This document shows, in pieces, positions 48,480 to 56,392 of a DNA stretch of 64,000 bases. The stretch is from the NCBI GenBank assembly GCA_017304135.1, contig JAFLBB010000010.1:1-64000 (forward strand). Direction: 5' to 3'. Origin of the DNA: Acidobacteriota bacterium (GTDB lineage: Bacteria; Acidobacteriota; Terriglobia; Bryobacterales; Bryobacteraceae). How positions within the stretch are numbered: the stretch's first letter is position 1; the number at the start of each line of letters is the position of its first letter. Made by a program: the position numbers and the translations under genes. Below the pieces are notes generated by a model. That model made no database searches. It was given only the letters and a program-made list of their open reading frames with translations, and was not told where the DNA came from.

Positions 48480-49456
48480 TGAACGCCTTTGAATACGCCT
48501 CTCCGGCTACGCTCAAGGAAGCCCTCGGGCTATTGGGTAACTCCTGGTCCGACGCGGCGGTTCTCGCCGGCGGCACCGATCTGTTGAGCCTGATGAAGGA
48601 CCACATCGCCGAACCGAAGCGTGTGGTCAATATCAAGGGCATCAAGGAACTGGGCGGCATCACGAAGTCAGGCGGCGGGCTGCGCATCGGCGCCAACGCC
48701 ACCGTGGATGAGTTGATGGAAAGCGCCGCCGTGCGCGCCGAGTATCCTTCGCTTGTGGCCGCCGCGCGCGGCATCGATTCACCGCAGGTGCGCAACATGG
48801 GCACCGTGGTGGGCGACCTGTGCCAGCGACCGCGCTGCTGGTATTACCGCAACGGCTTCGGCCTGCTGGCGATGAAGGGCGGCAAGAGCCTGGTGGAAAG
48901 CGGCCAGAATGAGTTTCACTCAATCTTCTCGAGCGGCCCGGCGAAGTTTGTCAGCGCCTCCAGCTTTGGTCCGGCGTTGATCGCGCTCGGCGCCAAAGTG
49001 AAGATCGCCAGCGCCTCGGGCAGTCGCGAGGTGGCCGTGGCCGACTTCTTCAAAGCGCCCACCGGCGACGGCGACCGCGAGATCGATCTCAAGCCGAATG
49101 AGATCGTCACCGAGATCGTCGTGCCCGCCGCCAAGGGCGCCAAGAACGCCACCTACGAGGTGCGCAACAAGGAAGGGCTCGACTGGCCGCTGGCCACGGC
49201 GAGCGTCGTCCTCACGATGAAGGGCGCCAACGTCGCCACGGCGAAGATCGTACTCGGCCACGTCGGGCCGACGCCGGTGGTTGCCGCCGATGCCGCCAGT
49301 TCGCTCGCCGGCAAAGCGATCAACGAAGAGACGGCCACGGCCGCGGGCAAAGCCGCCGTCGCCGGTGCGAAGCCACTCTCGGACAACGGCTACAAGGTGC
49401 AACTGGCGGCCGTGGCCGTCAAGCGCGCCCTGCTGGCCGCCGCGGGCAAGGCGTAA
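48479..49456 (+). CDS. FAD-binding subunit of the molybdenum hydroxylase
   Basis: A 325-aa subunit. The FAD PCMH-type N-domain includes FEYASPATLKEALGLL, AAVLAGGTDLLSLMKDH and TVVGDLCQRPRCWYYRNG. The CQRPRC segment is the place where PaoB/YagS-type flavin subunits carry Cys residues for a [4Fe-4S] cluster. The C-terminal domain is typical. It passes electrons from the 2Fe-2S clusters to an acceptor. Starts by sharing one base (TAATG) with the upstream stop and is the last gene before the hairpin terminator at 49476-49512. Confidence 0.92.
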   Translation: MNAFEYASPATLKEALGLLGNSWSDAAVLAGGTDLLSLMKDHIAEPKRVVNIKGIKELGGITKSGGGLRIGANATVDELMESAAVRAEYPSLVAAARGIDSPQVRNMGTVVGDLCQRPRCWYYRNGFGLLAMKGGKSLVESGQNEFHSIFSSGPAKFVSASSFGPALIALGAKVKIASASGSREVAVADFFKAPTGDGDREIDLKPNEIVTEIVVPAAKGAKNATYEVRNKEGLDWPLATASVVLTMKGANVATAKIVLGHVGPTPVVAADAASSLAGKAINEETATAAGKAAVAGAKPLSDNGYKVQLAAVAVKRALLAAAGKA

Positions 49457-49475
49457 CGCACACACACCCGAACCG

Positions 49476-49512
49476 CGAAACCCCCGGCGGCCCCGAGCCT
49501 CCGGGGGTTTCG
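49476..49512 (+). terminator. Terminator hairpin of the molybdenum hydroxylase operon
   Basis: CGAAACCCCCGG (49476-49487) pairs perfectly with CCGGGGGTTTCG (49501-49512), 12 bp with a 13-base loop, starting 20 bp after the last stop. The T-tract is weak (TATTCT). Confidence 0.7.
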
Positions 49513-49531
49513 TATTCTGGAGGACAGCATC

Positions 49532-49747
49532 ATGGAAACCACCGGATCGAGCCTCATCAACGACGACCGCTGCGACCTCCTGCGCTGGAAGGGCCTCTAC
49601 ATCCAGGCCGAGTGGGACCCCAGTGTGCCGCACTCGGGCGACCGTAATTTCTGGTGCCACAAGACGCAAACCTGCACCGGGCCCGATGGGCGCATCGTGG
49701 ACGACTACGAGTGCAATGAAACGCGCTCCTGCTACAAGCCGCTGTAG
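49532..49747 (+). CDS. Small cysteine-containing protein, unknown function
   Basis: A 71-aa protein with a strong ribosome-binding site (GGAGG eight bases before the ATG). It has no signal peptide. Five Cys are at 14, 42, 48, 61 and 67; the middle WCHKTQTCTGPDGRIVDDYE and end ECNETRSCYKPL suggest a small metal- or disulfide-stabilised domain. I recognise no family. It lies between the terminator of the preceding operon and the promoter of the S8-CHAT protease unit, so it may be a separate short transcript. A role as a substrate, inhibitor or activator of the neighbouring proteases is only a hypothesis. Confidence 0.65.
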   Translation: METTGSSLINDDRCDLLRWKGLYIQAEWDPSVPHSGDRNFWCHKTQTCTGPDGRIVDDYECNETRSCYKPL

Positions 49748-49775
49748 GCCCGGCGCCGCGCCGCGGCCGCTTTGC

Positions 49776-49804
49776 TTGACTCCGCCCGCCCCCTTGCGTA
49801 GACT
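49776..49804 (+). promoter_or_regulatory. Sigma-70-type promoter of the S8-CHAT unit
   Basis: TTGACT (49776-49781), 17-bp spacer, TAGACT (49799-49804): a close match to consensus at the right spacing. Transcription would start near 49811, giving a ~119-base leader to the S8 start. Confidence 0.65.
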
Positions 49805-49820
49805 CGCTCCCAGATTCCAT

Positions 49821-49859
49821 GCGCTTCCGGAGGGGAAGCGCCGGGGCCACTGGGGGCCC
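49821..49859 (+). other. Two tandem hairpins in the S8 gene leader
   Basis: GCGCTTCC (49821-49828) pairs with GGAAGCGC (49834-49841) around the loop GGAGG. A second stem is GGGCC (49844-49848) with GGCCC (49855-49859). Both lie between the promoter and the S8 start codon, so they would be in the leader RNA. A regulatory role is inferred. Confidence 0.5.
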
Positions 49860-49929
49860 TAACCTAACCACGCACCATCCCGGCGCGCCTGCTGTGAGGC
49901 GCCAAGCCGCGGCATCATCGGGAGGACAC

Positions 49930-51123
49930 ATGAAACGTGAACATGTTATTTTGCGGACCTTCGGTCCGGGCAGCGGGGGCGGCTTTCTGAGCGGAGGTCC
50001 GGGCGGGCTGCCCGCGGCCGCACCTGCGCCGGCCCGCGTCGGTGTTGAGATGGAGATGCTGAGCGCAGGCGATGCGGCCAGGATAGCCAAGAAGCAAGAG
50101 GTGGCCGCGGTGGCCCCGGTGATGCCGATGAAACTCGTCGAGCCGCTCGATGAGGGCCTGGCCGCACCTACGGCCGCCGGGGTTGATTGGGGCGTGGAGG
50201 CCGTCGGGGCGCTGAACTCGCCGTTCACTGGAGACGGCATCGTCGTGGCCGTGCTCGACACCGGCATCGACGCCGCGCATGCGGCCTTTCAAGGAGTGAC
50301 GCTCGTGCAGCGCAGCTTCACCGGCAGCGCCGACGCAAGCGACGACCACGGCCACGGCACGCATTGCGCCGGCACCATCTTCGGCCGCGACGTGACCGGC
50401 GTGCGCATCGGCGTGGCCCGCAGCGTGAAGAAAGCCCTCATCGGCAAGGTGCTCGGGCCCGGCGGCGGCGGCAGCCACCAGATTGTCCAGGCCATTCAAT
50501 GGGCCGTCACCGAAGGCGCCAACGTCATCTCGATGTCGCTGGGCATGGACTTTCCCGGCTACCAGAAACAGCTCGTCACCCAGGCCGGCATGCCGGAGGA
50601 GGTGGCCACCTCGATGGCGCTGGAAGGCTACCGCATGAACGTTTTGCTGTTTGAGCGCCTCGCCGCGATGGTGCTGGCGATGAGCGACTTCATGCAGACC
50701 ACGCTGCTCATTGCCGCCGCCGGCAACGAAAGCCGCACCAACATCGACCCCGACTTCAAGATCGCCGTCGCCCCGCCCGCGGTGTCTGAAGGCATGATCT
50801 CAGTGGCCGCGCTCGGGCGCACGGCCAATGGCCTCACGCCAGCTTCGTTCTCCAACACCGGCGCGCTCATTGCCGGACCGGGCGTGGCCATCACCTCGGC
50901 CAAGCGCGGCGGCGGGCTGGTTTCGATGAGCGGCACAAGCATGGCCACACCGTGCGTGGCCGGCGTGGCCGCGTTGTGGGCGCAGAAACTCAGCGCCGCC
51001 GGGCCGCTCAACACGAAGATCCTCACGGCGCGGCTGCTTGCCTCCGGCACGAGCAACGGCATCGCCCCCGGCGTCGCGCCGGGCGACATCGGCAGCGGTC
51101 TTGTCCAGGCCCCGGCGAACTAG
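49930..51123 (+). CDS. Cytoplasmic subtilisin-like (S8) protease with putative I9-like prodomain
   Basis: A 397-aa protein. ATG 49930 is chosen because GGGAGG lies five bases upstream; the longer frame from 49819 lacks support. The catalytic set is complete: Asp110 in VVAVLDTGIDAAH, His142 in DDHGHGTHCAGTI, Asn266 in IAAAGNESRT, Ser337 in SMSGTSMATPCVAG. The first ~75 residues (HVILRTFGPGSGGG, glycine/proline run, then VEMEMLSAGDAARIAKKQEV) resemble a short prodomain. No signal peptide or membrane segment, so it acts in the cytoplasm, where a prodomain could keep it inactive. A 45-residue insert (~210-255) separates two core strands. The CHAT protease gene follows by 36 bp. Confidence 0.9.
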   Translation: MKREHVILRTFGPGSGGGFLSGGPGGLPAAAPAPARVGVEMEMLSAGDAARIAKKQEVAAVAPVMPMKLVEPLDEGLAAPTAAGVDWGVEAVGALNSPFTGDGIVVAVLDTGIDAAHAAFQGVTLVQRSFTGSADASDDHGHGTHCAGTIFGRDVTGVRIGVARSVKKALIGKVLGPGGGGSHQIVQAIQWAVTEGANVISMSLGMDFPGYQKQLVTQAGMPEEVATSMALEGYRMNVLLFERLAAMVLAMSDFMQTTLLIAAAGNESRTNIDPDFKIAVAPPAVSEGMISVAALGRTANGLTPASFSNTGALIAGPGVAITSAKRGGGLVSMSGTSMATPCVAGVAALWAQKLSAAGPLNTKILTARLLASGTSNGIAPGVAPGDIGSGLVQAPAN

Positions 51124-51159
51124 CCGCGCGGGCGTGGCATCATAACCAGGGAGATTCGT

Positions 51160-53286
51160 TTGAAACAGATCACCTTTGAGCTGTTGCGGCACGGGCCGCC
51201 CAACAACCAGTTGCTCTCGCCGCTCACGCAGTATCTGGCCCTCTGCGAGAACCACCCGGCCACCACGCTCCAGATGCCCTTTGAGCACAACCAGTTCCTG
51301 CACCGCCACCGCGCGCTGAGCTACGCGCTGCGCGGCAACGATCCGACGGGGAACCTGGATGAAGCGCGCTCGTTCCAGGTGAAGGACACGGCGCGGGTTC
51401 TCGGCGAACTGCTGGGCCAGGTGCCGGGCCTGGTGGCCGAGATGAACCGCGACCACGTGAACGGGGGCGACGCCTGCGCCGAGCGGGAAGGCAGCCGCGC
51501 CACGCATTTCCGCATGGTTTTGTCGGCCTCTGAGCTGGCCTTACTGCCCTTTGAGCTCGCCCTCTCGCCGCCCGGCTTCCCCGGCGCGGGTGAACCGCTT
51601 CTGCTCCAACTGCAAGACCCGGTGTGCCTCACCCGCGAGGTGCGCCGCATCGCCGAACGTACGCTGACGTGGCCGCAACAGCCGAGGGTGCTCTTCATCT
51701 CCGCCTTTCCTGGCAACTCGGCGCCGCAGGGCCTCGTGCCGCGCCACCTGCGCATTCTTCACCAGTTGCTCGACCCGTGGGCCGATTACTCGCAGCCCGA
51801 GGAGTCGCGGCTCAAGCACCTCATCACGCATCTGGACAACGCAACCAGCGACGACATCGCACAGGCCTGCGCCGGCGAGCAATATTCGCATGTGCACATT
51901 CTCGCCCACGGCAAGGAGTATCGCGACGGGTTCGACTTCCGTTACGGGCTCGCGCTCGAAAACCGGCTCGCTCCCGGCACGTCCGATGTCGTCAGCGGGG
52001 AACGCCTCGCCACGGCGCTGCGGCCGATGCAATCGCAGCCCGGCCGGCAGGGGTCGCGGCCGCTGGTGGTGACGCTCGCCAGTTGCGATTCCGGCAATCA
52101 GGGCACGGTGTATGGACTCGGCGGCAGCGTCGCCCACGCCTTGCACCAGGCCGAAATTCCGATCGTCATCGCCAGCCAGTTCCCGCTCTCCGTCGATGCC
52201 TCGCGCGAATTCGTCCTGCTGCTCTATGAGGCCCTGCTGTGGGGCAAGGACCCGCGCATCGCGCTGAACACCCTGCGCCGCCGCCTGCACACCCTCTACG
52301 CGAATACGCACGACTGGGCCAGCGTCTCGGCCTACGCATCCCTGCCGGAGAACTTCGAACAGTGGCTGGCTGAAGCCGAGACCCACCAGAATATCCGCGG
52401 CATGGAAGCGGCCCTCAGCTTCGCCGACTCGGTTACGGAAAAAGTGGACGAAGAACGCGGGACGCCGACGGGATCCAGCCCCACCCCCACGCCGCCGCCC
52501 ACGCCCGGCGTGAAAACGGACGACCTCACCGCGCTGCTGGACACCGCGTCGCGGCGAATGGACGAAGGGCGCGCGCGCATTGAGGCCCTGTTCCCGCGGC
52601 AGCCGCACAACGTTGCGAAGCTGGCCGGCAAACTCGCCGCCATTGAGAAGCGCTGCGCGCAAGCCTGTTTTTACTTCGCCGACAAGAGCCCAAATCGCGG
52701 CGCCGAACTGACCCGGCGCTGGCAGTCCATGTTGCACAAGTCGCGCCAACACTACTGGCTTGTCTTTGAAACCGACCGCAGCCAGTCGTGGGCGATCTTG
52801 CAGTATCTCTCGCTCGACCTCATTCTGCGGCGGCTGCACAGCCCGCTGTCCGACCCCGAGCTTACGCTTGACCCACACGAGGAGCACAACCAGCCCGCCG
52901 TGCTGTGGAAGCTCGTCCACGATCTTTCGCTCAACGATCTGCGCGGGAAGGACGAGAAGTTCCGTCTGTGGGCGCTCGGCAATCTTGTCGAACTCTATCT
53001 GCTGGCGCCTCTGGTCGACAAGCTCCAGATCGAGTTGCCCGCCAGCCGCAAGCCGCCTCGGGCGCCCGCCGCGGCGCAGGCGGGTGCAATCGGGCGCGAC
53101 CGGGCGATCCAACATGCGCGCACGCTGATCGACATCGCCGGCCCGGCCTCGTGGGATGTCTACTGCACGCGGCGGCAGGTTCTTCGTTACGCGATCTGGT
53201 TTCCTGAGATCGCCGACGTCGGCGGTGTCAACGACCTGGCATGGGAACTGGCTCGCATTCTGCCGGCCAAGCAGCCGGTGAGTTAA
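51160..53286 (+). CDS. CHAT-domain (caspase-like) protease with C-terminal domain of unknown function
   Basis: A 708-aa cytoplasmic protein. The frame starts with TTG 51160, with CAGGGAG five bases upstream. The CHAT core (residues ~120-400) has the catalytic pair His250 in SHVHILAHGKEYRDG and Cys309 in VVTLASCDSGNQG, plus IVIASQFPLSVDASREFV. Residues 1-115 form an N-terminal domain (KQITFELLRHGPPNNQLLSP..) of no recognised family. After a proline-rich linker (SSPTPTPPPTPG, ~439-450), residues ~455-708 are a helical region (ALLDTASRRMDEGRARIEAL, LQYLSLDLILRRLHSPLSDP) unlike any domain I know. CHAT proteases cut protein substrates after activation, for example in gasdermin and Craspase systems; the substrate here is unknown. 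It follows the S8 protease by 36 bp. Confidence 0.87.
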   Translation: MKQITFELLRHGPPNNQLLSPLTQYLALCENHPATTLQMPFEHNQFLHRHRALSYALRGNDPTGNLDEARSFQVKDTARVLGELLGQVPGLVAEMNRDHVNGGDACAEREGSRATHFRMVLSASELALLPFELALSPPGFPGAGEPLLLQLQDPVCLTREVRRIAERTLTWPQQPRVLFISAFPGNSAPQGLVPRHLRILHQLLDPWADYSQPEESRLKHLITHLDNATSDDIAQACAGEQYSHVHILAHGKEYRDGFDFRYGLALENRLAPGTSDVVSGERLATALRPMQSQPGRQGSRPLVVTLASCDSGNQGTVYGLGGSVAHALHQAEIPIVIASQFPLSVDASREFVLLLYEALLWGKDPRIALNTLRRRLHTLYANTHDWASVSAYASLPENFEQWLAEAETHQNIRGMEAALSFADSVTEKVDEERGTPTGSSPTPTPPPTPGVKTDDLTALLDTASRRMDEGRARIEALFPRQPHNVAKLAGKLAAIEKRCAQACFYFADKSPNRGAELTRRWQSMLHKSRQHYWLVFETDRSQSWAILQYLSLDLILRRLHSPLSDPELTLDPHEEHNQPAVLWKLVHDLSLNDLRGKDEKFRLWALGNLVELYLLAPLVDKLQIELPASRKPPRAPAAAQAGAIGRDRAIQHARTLIDIAGPASWDVYCTRRQVLRYAIWFPEIADVGGVNDLAWELARILPAKQPVS

Positions 53287-53312
53287 TCGGCCCGCTATCC
53301 TGAGACCAGCAC

Positions 53313-53585
53313 ATGGGCTTCGCACTGTGGACCGACGACGACACCGCCTGGGCTGCCGGCACGCATGAATACCGGCCGATGGGCATCGCCGTGATCGCGC
53401 GGTCGAGTGTGTTTGCGGCGCGCGACTTCCGTCCGGCGCGCCGTCTGCCCGTGCGTTCCGGACCTCATTTCCGGGGCCTGTTTGCCTCGCTCGGCGACAT
53501 GAACGCGTTCCTTGGCCGGAGCCGGTCACAAGACGCGAAAAAAAATATGCGGCAGGGTTCAAGCCGACAGCTGGCAATCACTTAG
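53313..53585 (+). CDS. Small protein (90 aa) of unknown function
   Basis: A 90-aa frame starting 26 bp after the CHAT gene. GC-rich third positions fit a real gene until about residue 73; the end (AKKNMRQGSSRQLAIT) is A/T-richer. It reads GFALWTDDDTAWAAGTHEYR, then AARDFRPARRLPVRSGPHFR and SLGDMNAFLGR. No family recognised, no Cys, no membrane segment or signal. The ribosome-binding site is weak (GAGACCAGCAC before ATG). It may be a substrate, adaptor or unrelated. Confidence 0.45.
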   Translation: MGFALWTDDDTAWAAGTHEYRPMGIAVIARSSVFAARDFRPARRLPVRSGPHFRGLFASLGDMNAFLGRSRSQDAKKNMRQGSSRQLAIT

Positions 53586-53671
53586 CGCGAGATTTCGAGT
53601 CCTCGCCGGGGGCCTCGCCGATCCGATTTTCCGAATCCTCGTCCTACACTCGGAACGCGAGAGGATTCGCC

Positions 53672-55033
53672 ATGAACCGCACCCCATTCCTCACCCCGTT
53701 CCGCCTCCGGCTGGCCGCACTCGAAGAAGGCAGCGGCGGCGCGCTTCGCCTGCCCCCCTTCACCACCACCCTATCGGACGCGCAAGCGCGCGTGGACCCT
53801 GTCACGGGAGACGCCGTGCTCACTTGCATGCCACTTGATGACGGCCTGCGGCTGGGCTTGACCGAGCGCGAAGAACAACGCCTGCGGGCCCATCTTTATG
53901 ACGCCGGCGCGGCGCGCCTGGGGCGCAGGCTGGCAGCGTTTCCCGCTGTTGCGGGCGAGGTCCCGGTGGTCGATCTCGCTTTGCCCGCACTCGAAAAACG
54001 AATGGCCCCGGCGCGGGCGGAGATGTGGCGGGGAGCAGACGGCGAGGCCGGCGATGGCGGATACGCTCAGGCCATCGCCTCGGGCTGGCTGGCGGCACGG
54101 CAGGACGCGGCGCCGCTGCCGCCGCTGAGCTGGTCGCACGAATGCCGGCTCTCGGGCCACATGGCGCGCGCGTTGCTGAAGCCGCTGTGGGAGTCGTATC
54201 AGGGCGCATCGCCGATGGCTTCGATTCCGGCCAACGCGGCCTACCAGGCGCGGATGGAAGTGACGCTGCCGGGCCATGCGATGAGCGGCTGGTACGGGCT
54301 CGGGCCGGAGCGCACGCATGGGTTCTTCAAATCGTTGACGCGGGTCTCGGCATCGGTCCAGCGGGCGTTGCGCAACTGGCTGCCGCTGCTCTGGATGGGC
54401 GACGGCGAACTGTTTCACACGCCGAGGGAGGGTGTGTCGCTGCTCGCCTATGCGTCGCTGCCGGCGCTGCTGGCGCGCTCGCGGCGCAACTATACCTACG
54501 ATCCGGTGGACAACTCAAGCTGGCTGCAGGCGCTCACCTACGCCACGCGGCGGCTGCAGAAACAACTGCAGGTCTGGTATCCGGCGCTGGCCGCGCTGGA
54601 CCATCCTGCTGCTGAACTGGTTCACCCGCGCTGGCATTCCCGTTGGAGCGGCGACCTGATGCGCAACGGCAAACGGATTCAGACGCTGCTGGCCAATGAG
54701 GCGTGGCTGATCGATCAGTTCGTCAACTTCGCCGCCGGTATGGAAGACCTTGCCGGCCGGCCATCGTTGAACGGTTGCATCCGTACAGGACGCGAGTTGC
54801 ACGGGGCCTTGGACGCGCGGCTGCGGCGCTGGTGGGACGGCCGCCAGGCGCAGGCCGTGAACAGCCTTCTTCTCATCGAGGCCACCTCGGCGCTGACGCG
54901 GGAGCCGGTGACCCTCTCCATTTCCCTACGCAAACTGGTGTCGCGACAGGCCCCCGAAGGGCCTCTGGTCATGTCGGCGCACCGGGGCCCAGAGGCCCCG
55001 GCGGATCCGTCTGATGCGGGCGAGGCCGCTTAG
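53672..55033 (+). CDS. 453-aa protein of unknown function, last gene of the S8-CHAT region
   Basis: GAGAGGATTCGCC precedes ATG 53672, a reasonable ribosome-binding site. The protein has no signal peptide, membrane segment or known motif. It seems to have an N-terminal ~120-residue part ([40 protein letters not shown]) and a mostly helical, Trp/Arg-rich body ([40 protein letters not shown]). Cys: three or fewer, none in a pattern. The unstructured Pro/Ala-rich tail ends at AGEAA. I recognise no family. It follows the S8, CHAT and 90-aa genes on the same strand (86 bp gap), so it could be a target or effector of the proteases, but nothing direct shows that. It overlaps the YgjV-like gene by four bases, convergently. 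Confidence 0.75.
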   Translation: MNRTPFLTPFRLRLAALEEGSGGALRLPPFTTTLSDAQARVDPVTGDAVLTCMPLDDGLRLGLTEREEQRLRAHLYDAGAARLGRRLAAFPAVAGEVPVVDLALPALEKRMAPARAEMWRGADGEAGDGGYAQAIASGWLAARQDAAPLPPLSWSHECRLSGHMARALLKPLWESYQGASPMASIPANAAYQARMEVTLPGHAMSGWYGLGPERTHGFFKSLTRVSASVQRALRNWLPLLWMGDGELFHTPREGVSLLAYASLPALLARSRRNYTYDPVDNSSWLQALTYATRRLQKQLQVWYPALAALDHPAAELVHPRWHSRWSGDLMRNGKRIQTLLANEAWLIDQFVNFAAGMEDLAGRPSLNGCIRTGRELHGALDARLRRWWDGRQAQAVNSLLLIEATSALTREPVTLSISLRKLVSRQAPEGPLVMSAHRGPEAPADPSDAGEAA

Positions 55034-55275
55034 TCCCCGGCGGGCTGCCCGGCATCGCGGCGCCGCTCGGCGACCACGCTCGCCAGTGCCATCGCCGCCA
55101 CAACCACATTGGCGACAATCACGGGCGCGGCTTGGATCATCACGCCGTAGCCGATCCACAGCAGCGCGGCAAGGGCCTGCACAATGCGCAGCGAGGCCGG
55201 CTTGCGGAAGAAGTAGGAGCAGGCAAACACCGCCGTGGCCACCCATCCGATCGATTGCAGGAGGATCTCTTTCAT
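55030..55275 (-). CDS. YgjV-family small membrane protein
   Basis: An 81-aa inner-membrane protein with three hydrophobic segments ([60 protein letters not shown]) and a basic C-terminus. The pattern resembles YgjV (Imp-YgjV) proteins, distantly similar to SemiSWEET/MtN3 transporters, but function is unknown. The longer frame to 55443 is a shadow; ATG 55275 begins the first helix. It lies 13 bp downstream of the HAD phosphatase gene on the same strand, probably one transcript. Confidence 0.72.
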   Translation of the reverse strand: MKEILLQSIGWVATAVFACSYFFRKPASLRIVQALAALLWIGYGVMIQAAPVIVANVVVAAMALASVVAERRRDAGQPAGD

Positions 55276-55288
55276 CGTGGTCGCGGCC

Positions 55289-56113
55289 TCAGGCCGTCGC
55301 CTCCGGCCGCGGCTCCTGCCGGGCGATGATGAGCGAATCGGTGCGCACCTTGCTCCATTCCTGCAGCGCGAAGCCGTGCGCCGCAAACAGCGCTCGGACG
55401 CGTTGTGAATCCCAGCCGGCCACCTCTTCGAGCACCGGCACAAGCACGCTCAAGGCGTCTTCGCTGATCACGGTGCGGCGCGCGAGCTGGGCGATGAACC
55501 TGGCTTCGGAAACGGCGATGGTCAGCCCGTCGCGGCTGTTCAGGTGCATCATCACGTGGACGTCGGAGCTGCCATCGCCGACATAGACGACGTGATCGTG
55601 GCTGAGCTGGTGGCGCTGCACCAGTTCCTCCAGCACGGCCACTTTGCCGTAGCCCGCTGGAACACGCACGATGGACTCAATCTCGCCCGTCTCGGCGTGA
55701 TAGCGGAAGCGTGTGCCGATGATGTGATCGGGCGGCACGATACCCTCCAGCGCCGACTGGATCACCTCTTCCGGCGCCGCTGAGATCACATAGAAGTGGA
55801 AGTGATTGCCCTCCAACCCTTCAACCATGCGCAACAGCGCGGGGATGTTCTTCTTGAGGCGGATGCGCTTGCCCACTTCGTGCAAATGTTCCCGCCGTAC
55901 GCGGCGATACTCCGGATCATGCTGCAGCAGGTAGGCCAGTTCCCCGCCCTGCTGAACCAGGTGGATGCGCGACAGCCCCTCCACCTTCTCGGCGAACCGC
56001 TCGGCGCCAAGCATCTCGCTCAGCACGAAGCCGGAATCGTTGAAACTCAAGGTCTGATCAAAGTCGCTGGCGATTAAGTACGTACGGTTCCCGCGTTTGA
56101 AGTCTGCGGTCAT
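55289..56113 (-). CDS. HAD-superfamily phosphatase (SerB/HAD-IB-like)
   Basis: A 274-aa cytoplasmic hydrolase. Motif I is [15 protein letters not shown] with the nucleophile Asp and acid Asp; motif II is [13 protein letters not shown]; motif III Lys lies near [12 protein letters not shown]; motif IV is [17 protein letters not shown]. The helical cap (residues ~25-95) suits HAD subclass I. The substrate is not predictable; phosphoserine-like compounds and small sugars are possibilities. AGGAGA lies nine bases before the ATG. It shares a transcript with the YgjV-like gene. Confidence 0.85.
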   Translation of the reverse strand: MTADFKRGNRTYLIASDFDQTLSFNDSGFVLSEMLGAERFAEKVEGLSRIHLVQQGGELAYLLQHDPEYRRVRREHLHEVGKRIRLKKNIPALLRMVEGLEGNHFHFYVISAAPEEVIQSALEGIVPPDHIIGTRFRYHAETGEIESIVRVPAGYGKVAVLEELVQRHQLSHDHVVYVGDGSSDVHVMMHLNSRDGLTIAVSEARFIAQLARRTVISEDALSVLVPVLEEVAGWDSQRVRALFAAHGFALQEWSKVRTDSLIIARQEPRPEATA

Positions 56114-56392
56114 GGTGATGGTTCTCCTGTGGAAGTTGCGGCCCGAGTGTATAGGATGGCTCCCATACGATGTAGTGGTGATGTCAGCCGGATGAAAGCG
56201 GGAGCGCGTGGTCTGCTTTCGGACTGAAGGCCGGAAACGGTTCCGGAGCAGGCGAGAGAATTACTGGGGATGGGCTACGTGGCCGCTTTCATATCATAGC
56301 ATTCTTCACGACTGCGTGGTGGTGCGGTTTACCGCGGTTGATTTTCACGAACAGGCCGATTTTGTTTCGGAGCATGGGCCCGGCCATTTACA

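Noticed and set aside
45662-49456. Carbon monoxide dehydrogenase (Cox) assignment
   Set aside because: The subunit arrangement could suggest Cox, but the CO dehydrogenase active-site Cys loop was not seen and the Tat-bearing small subunit fits the PaoABC-type aldehyde oxidoreductase better.
51541-53577. A 678-codon minus-strand frame
   Set aside because: Antisense of the CHAT gene; Arg-rich shadow without motifs.
53672-55033. Bacterial gasdermin identity for the 453-aa protein
   Set aside because: Tempting next to a CHAT protease, but it lacks the expected length, the C-terminal inhibitory peptide and an N-terminal lipidation-like start; no sequence support.
56229-56244. CCGGAA-ACGG-TTCCGG inverted repeat in the gap upstream of malQ
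   Set aside because: It resembles a LacI-type operator but the arms are only six bases and it is 150 bp from the start; chance in GC-rich DNA is likely.
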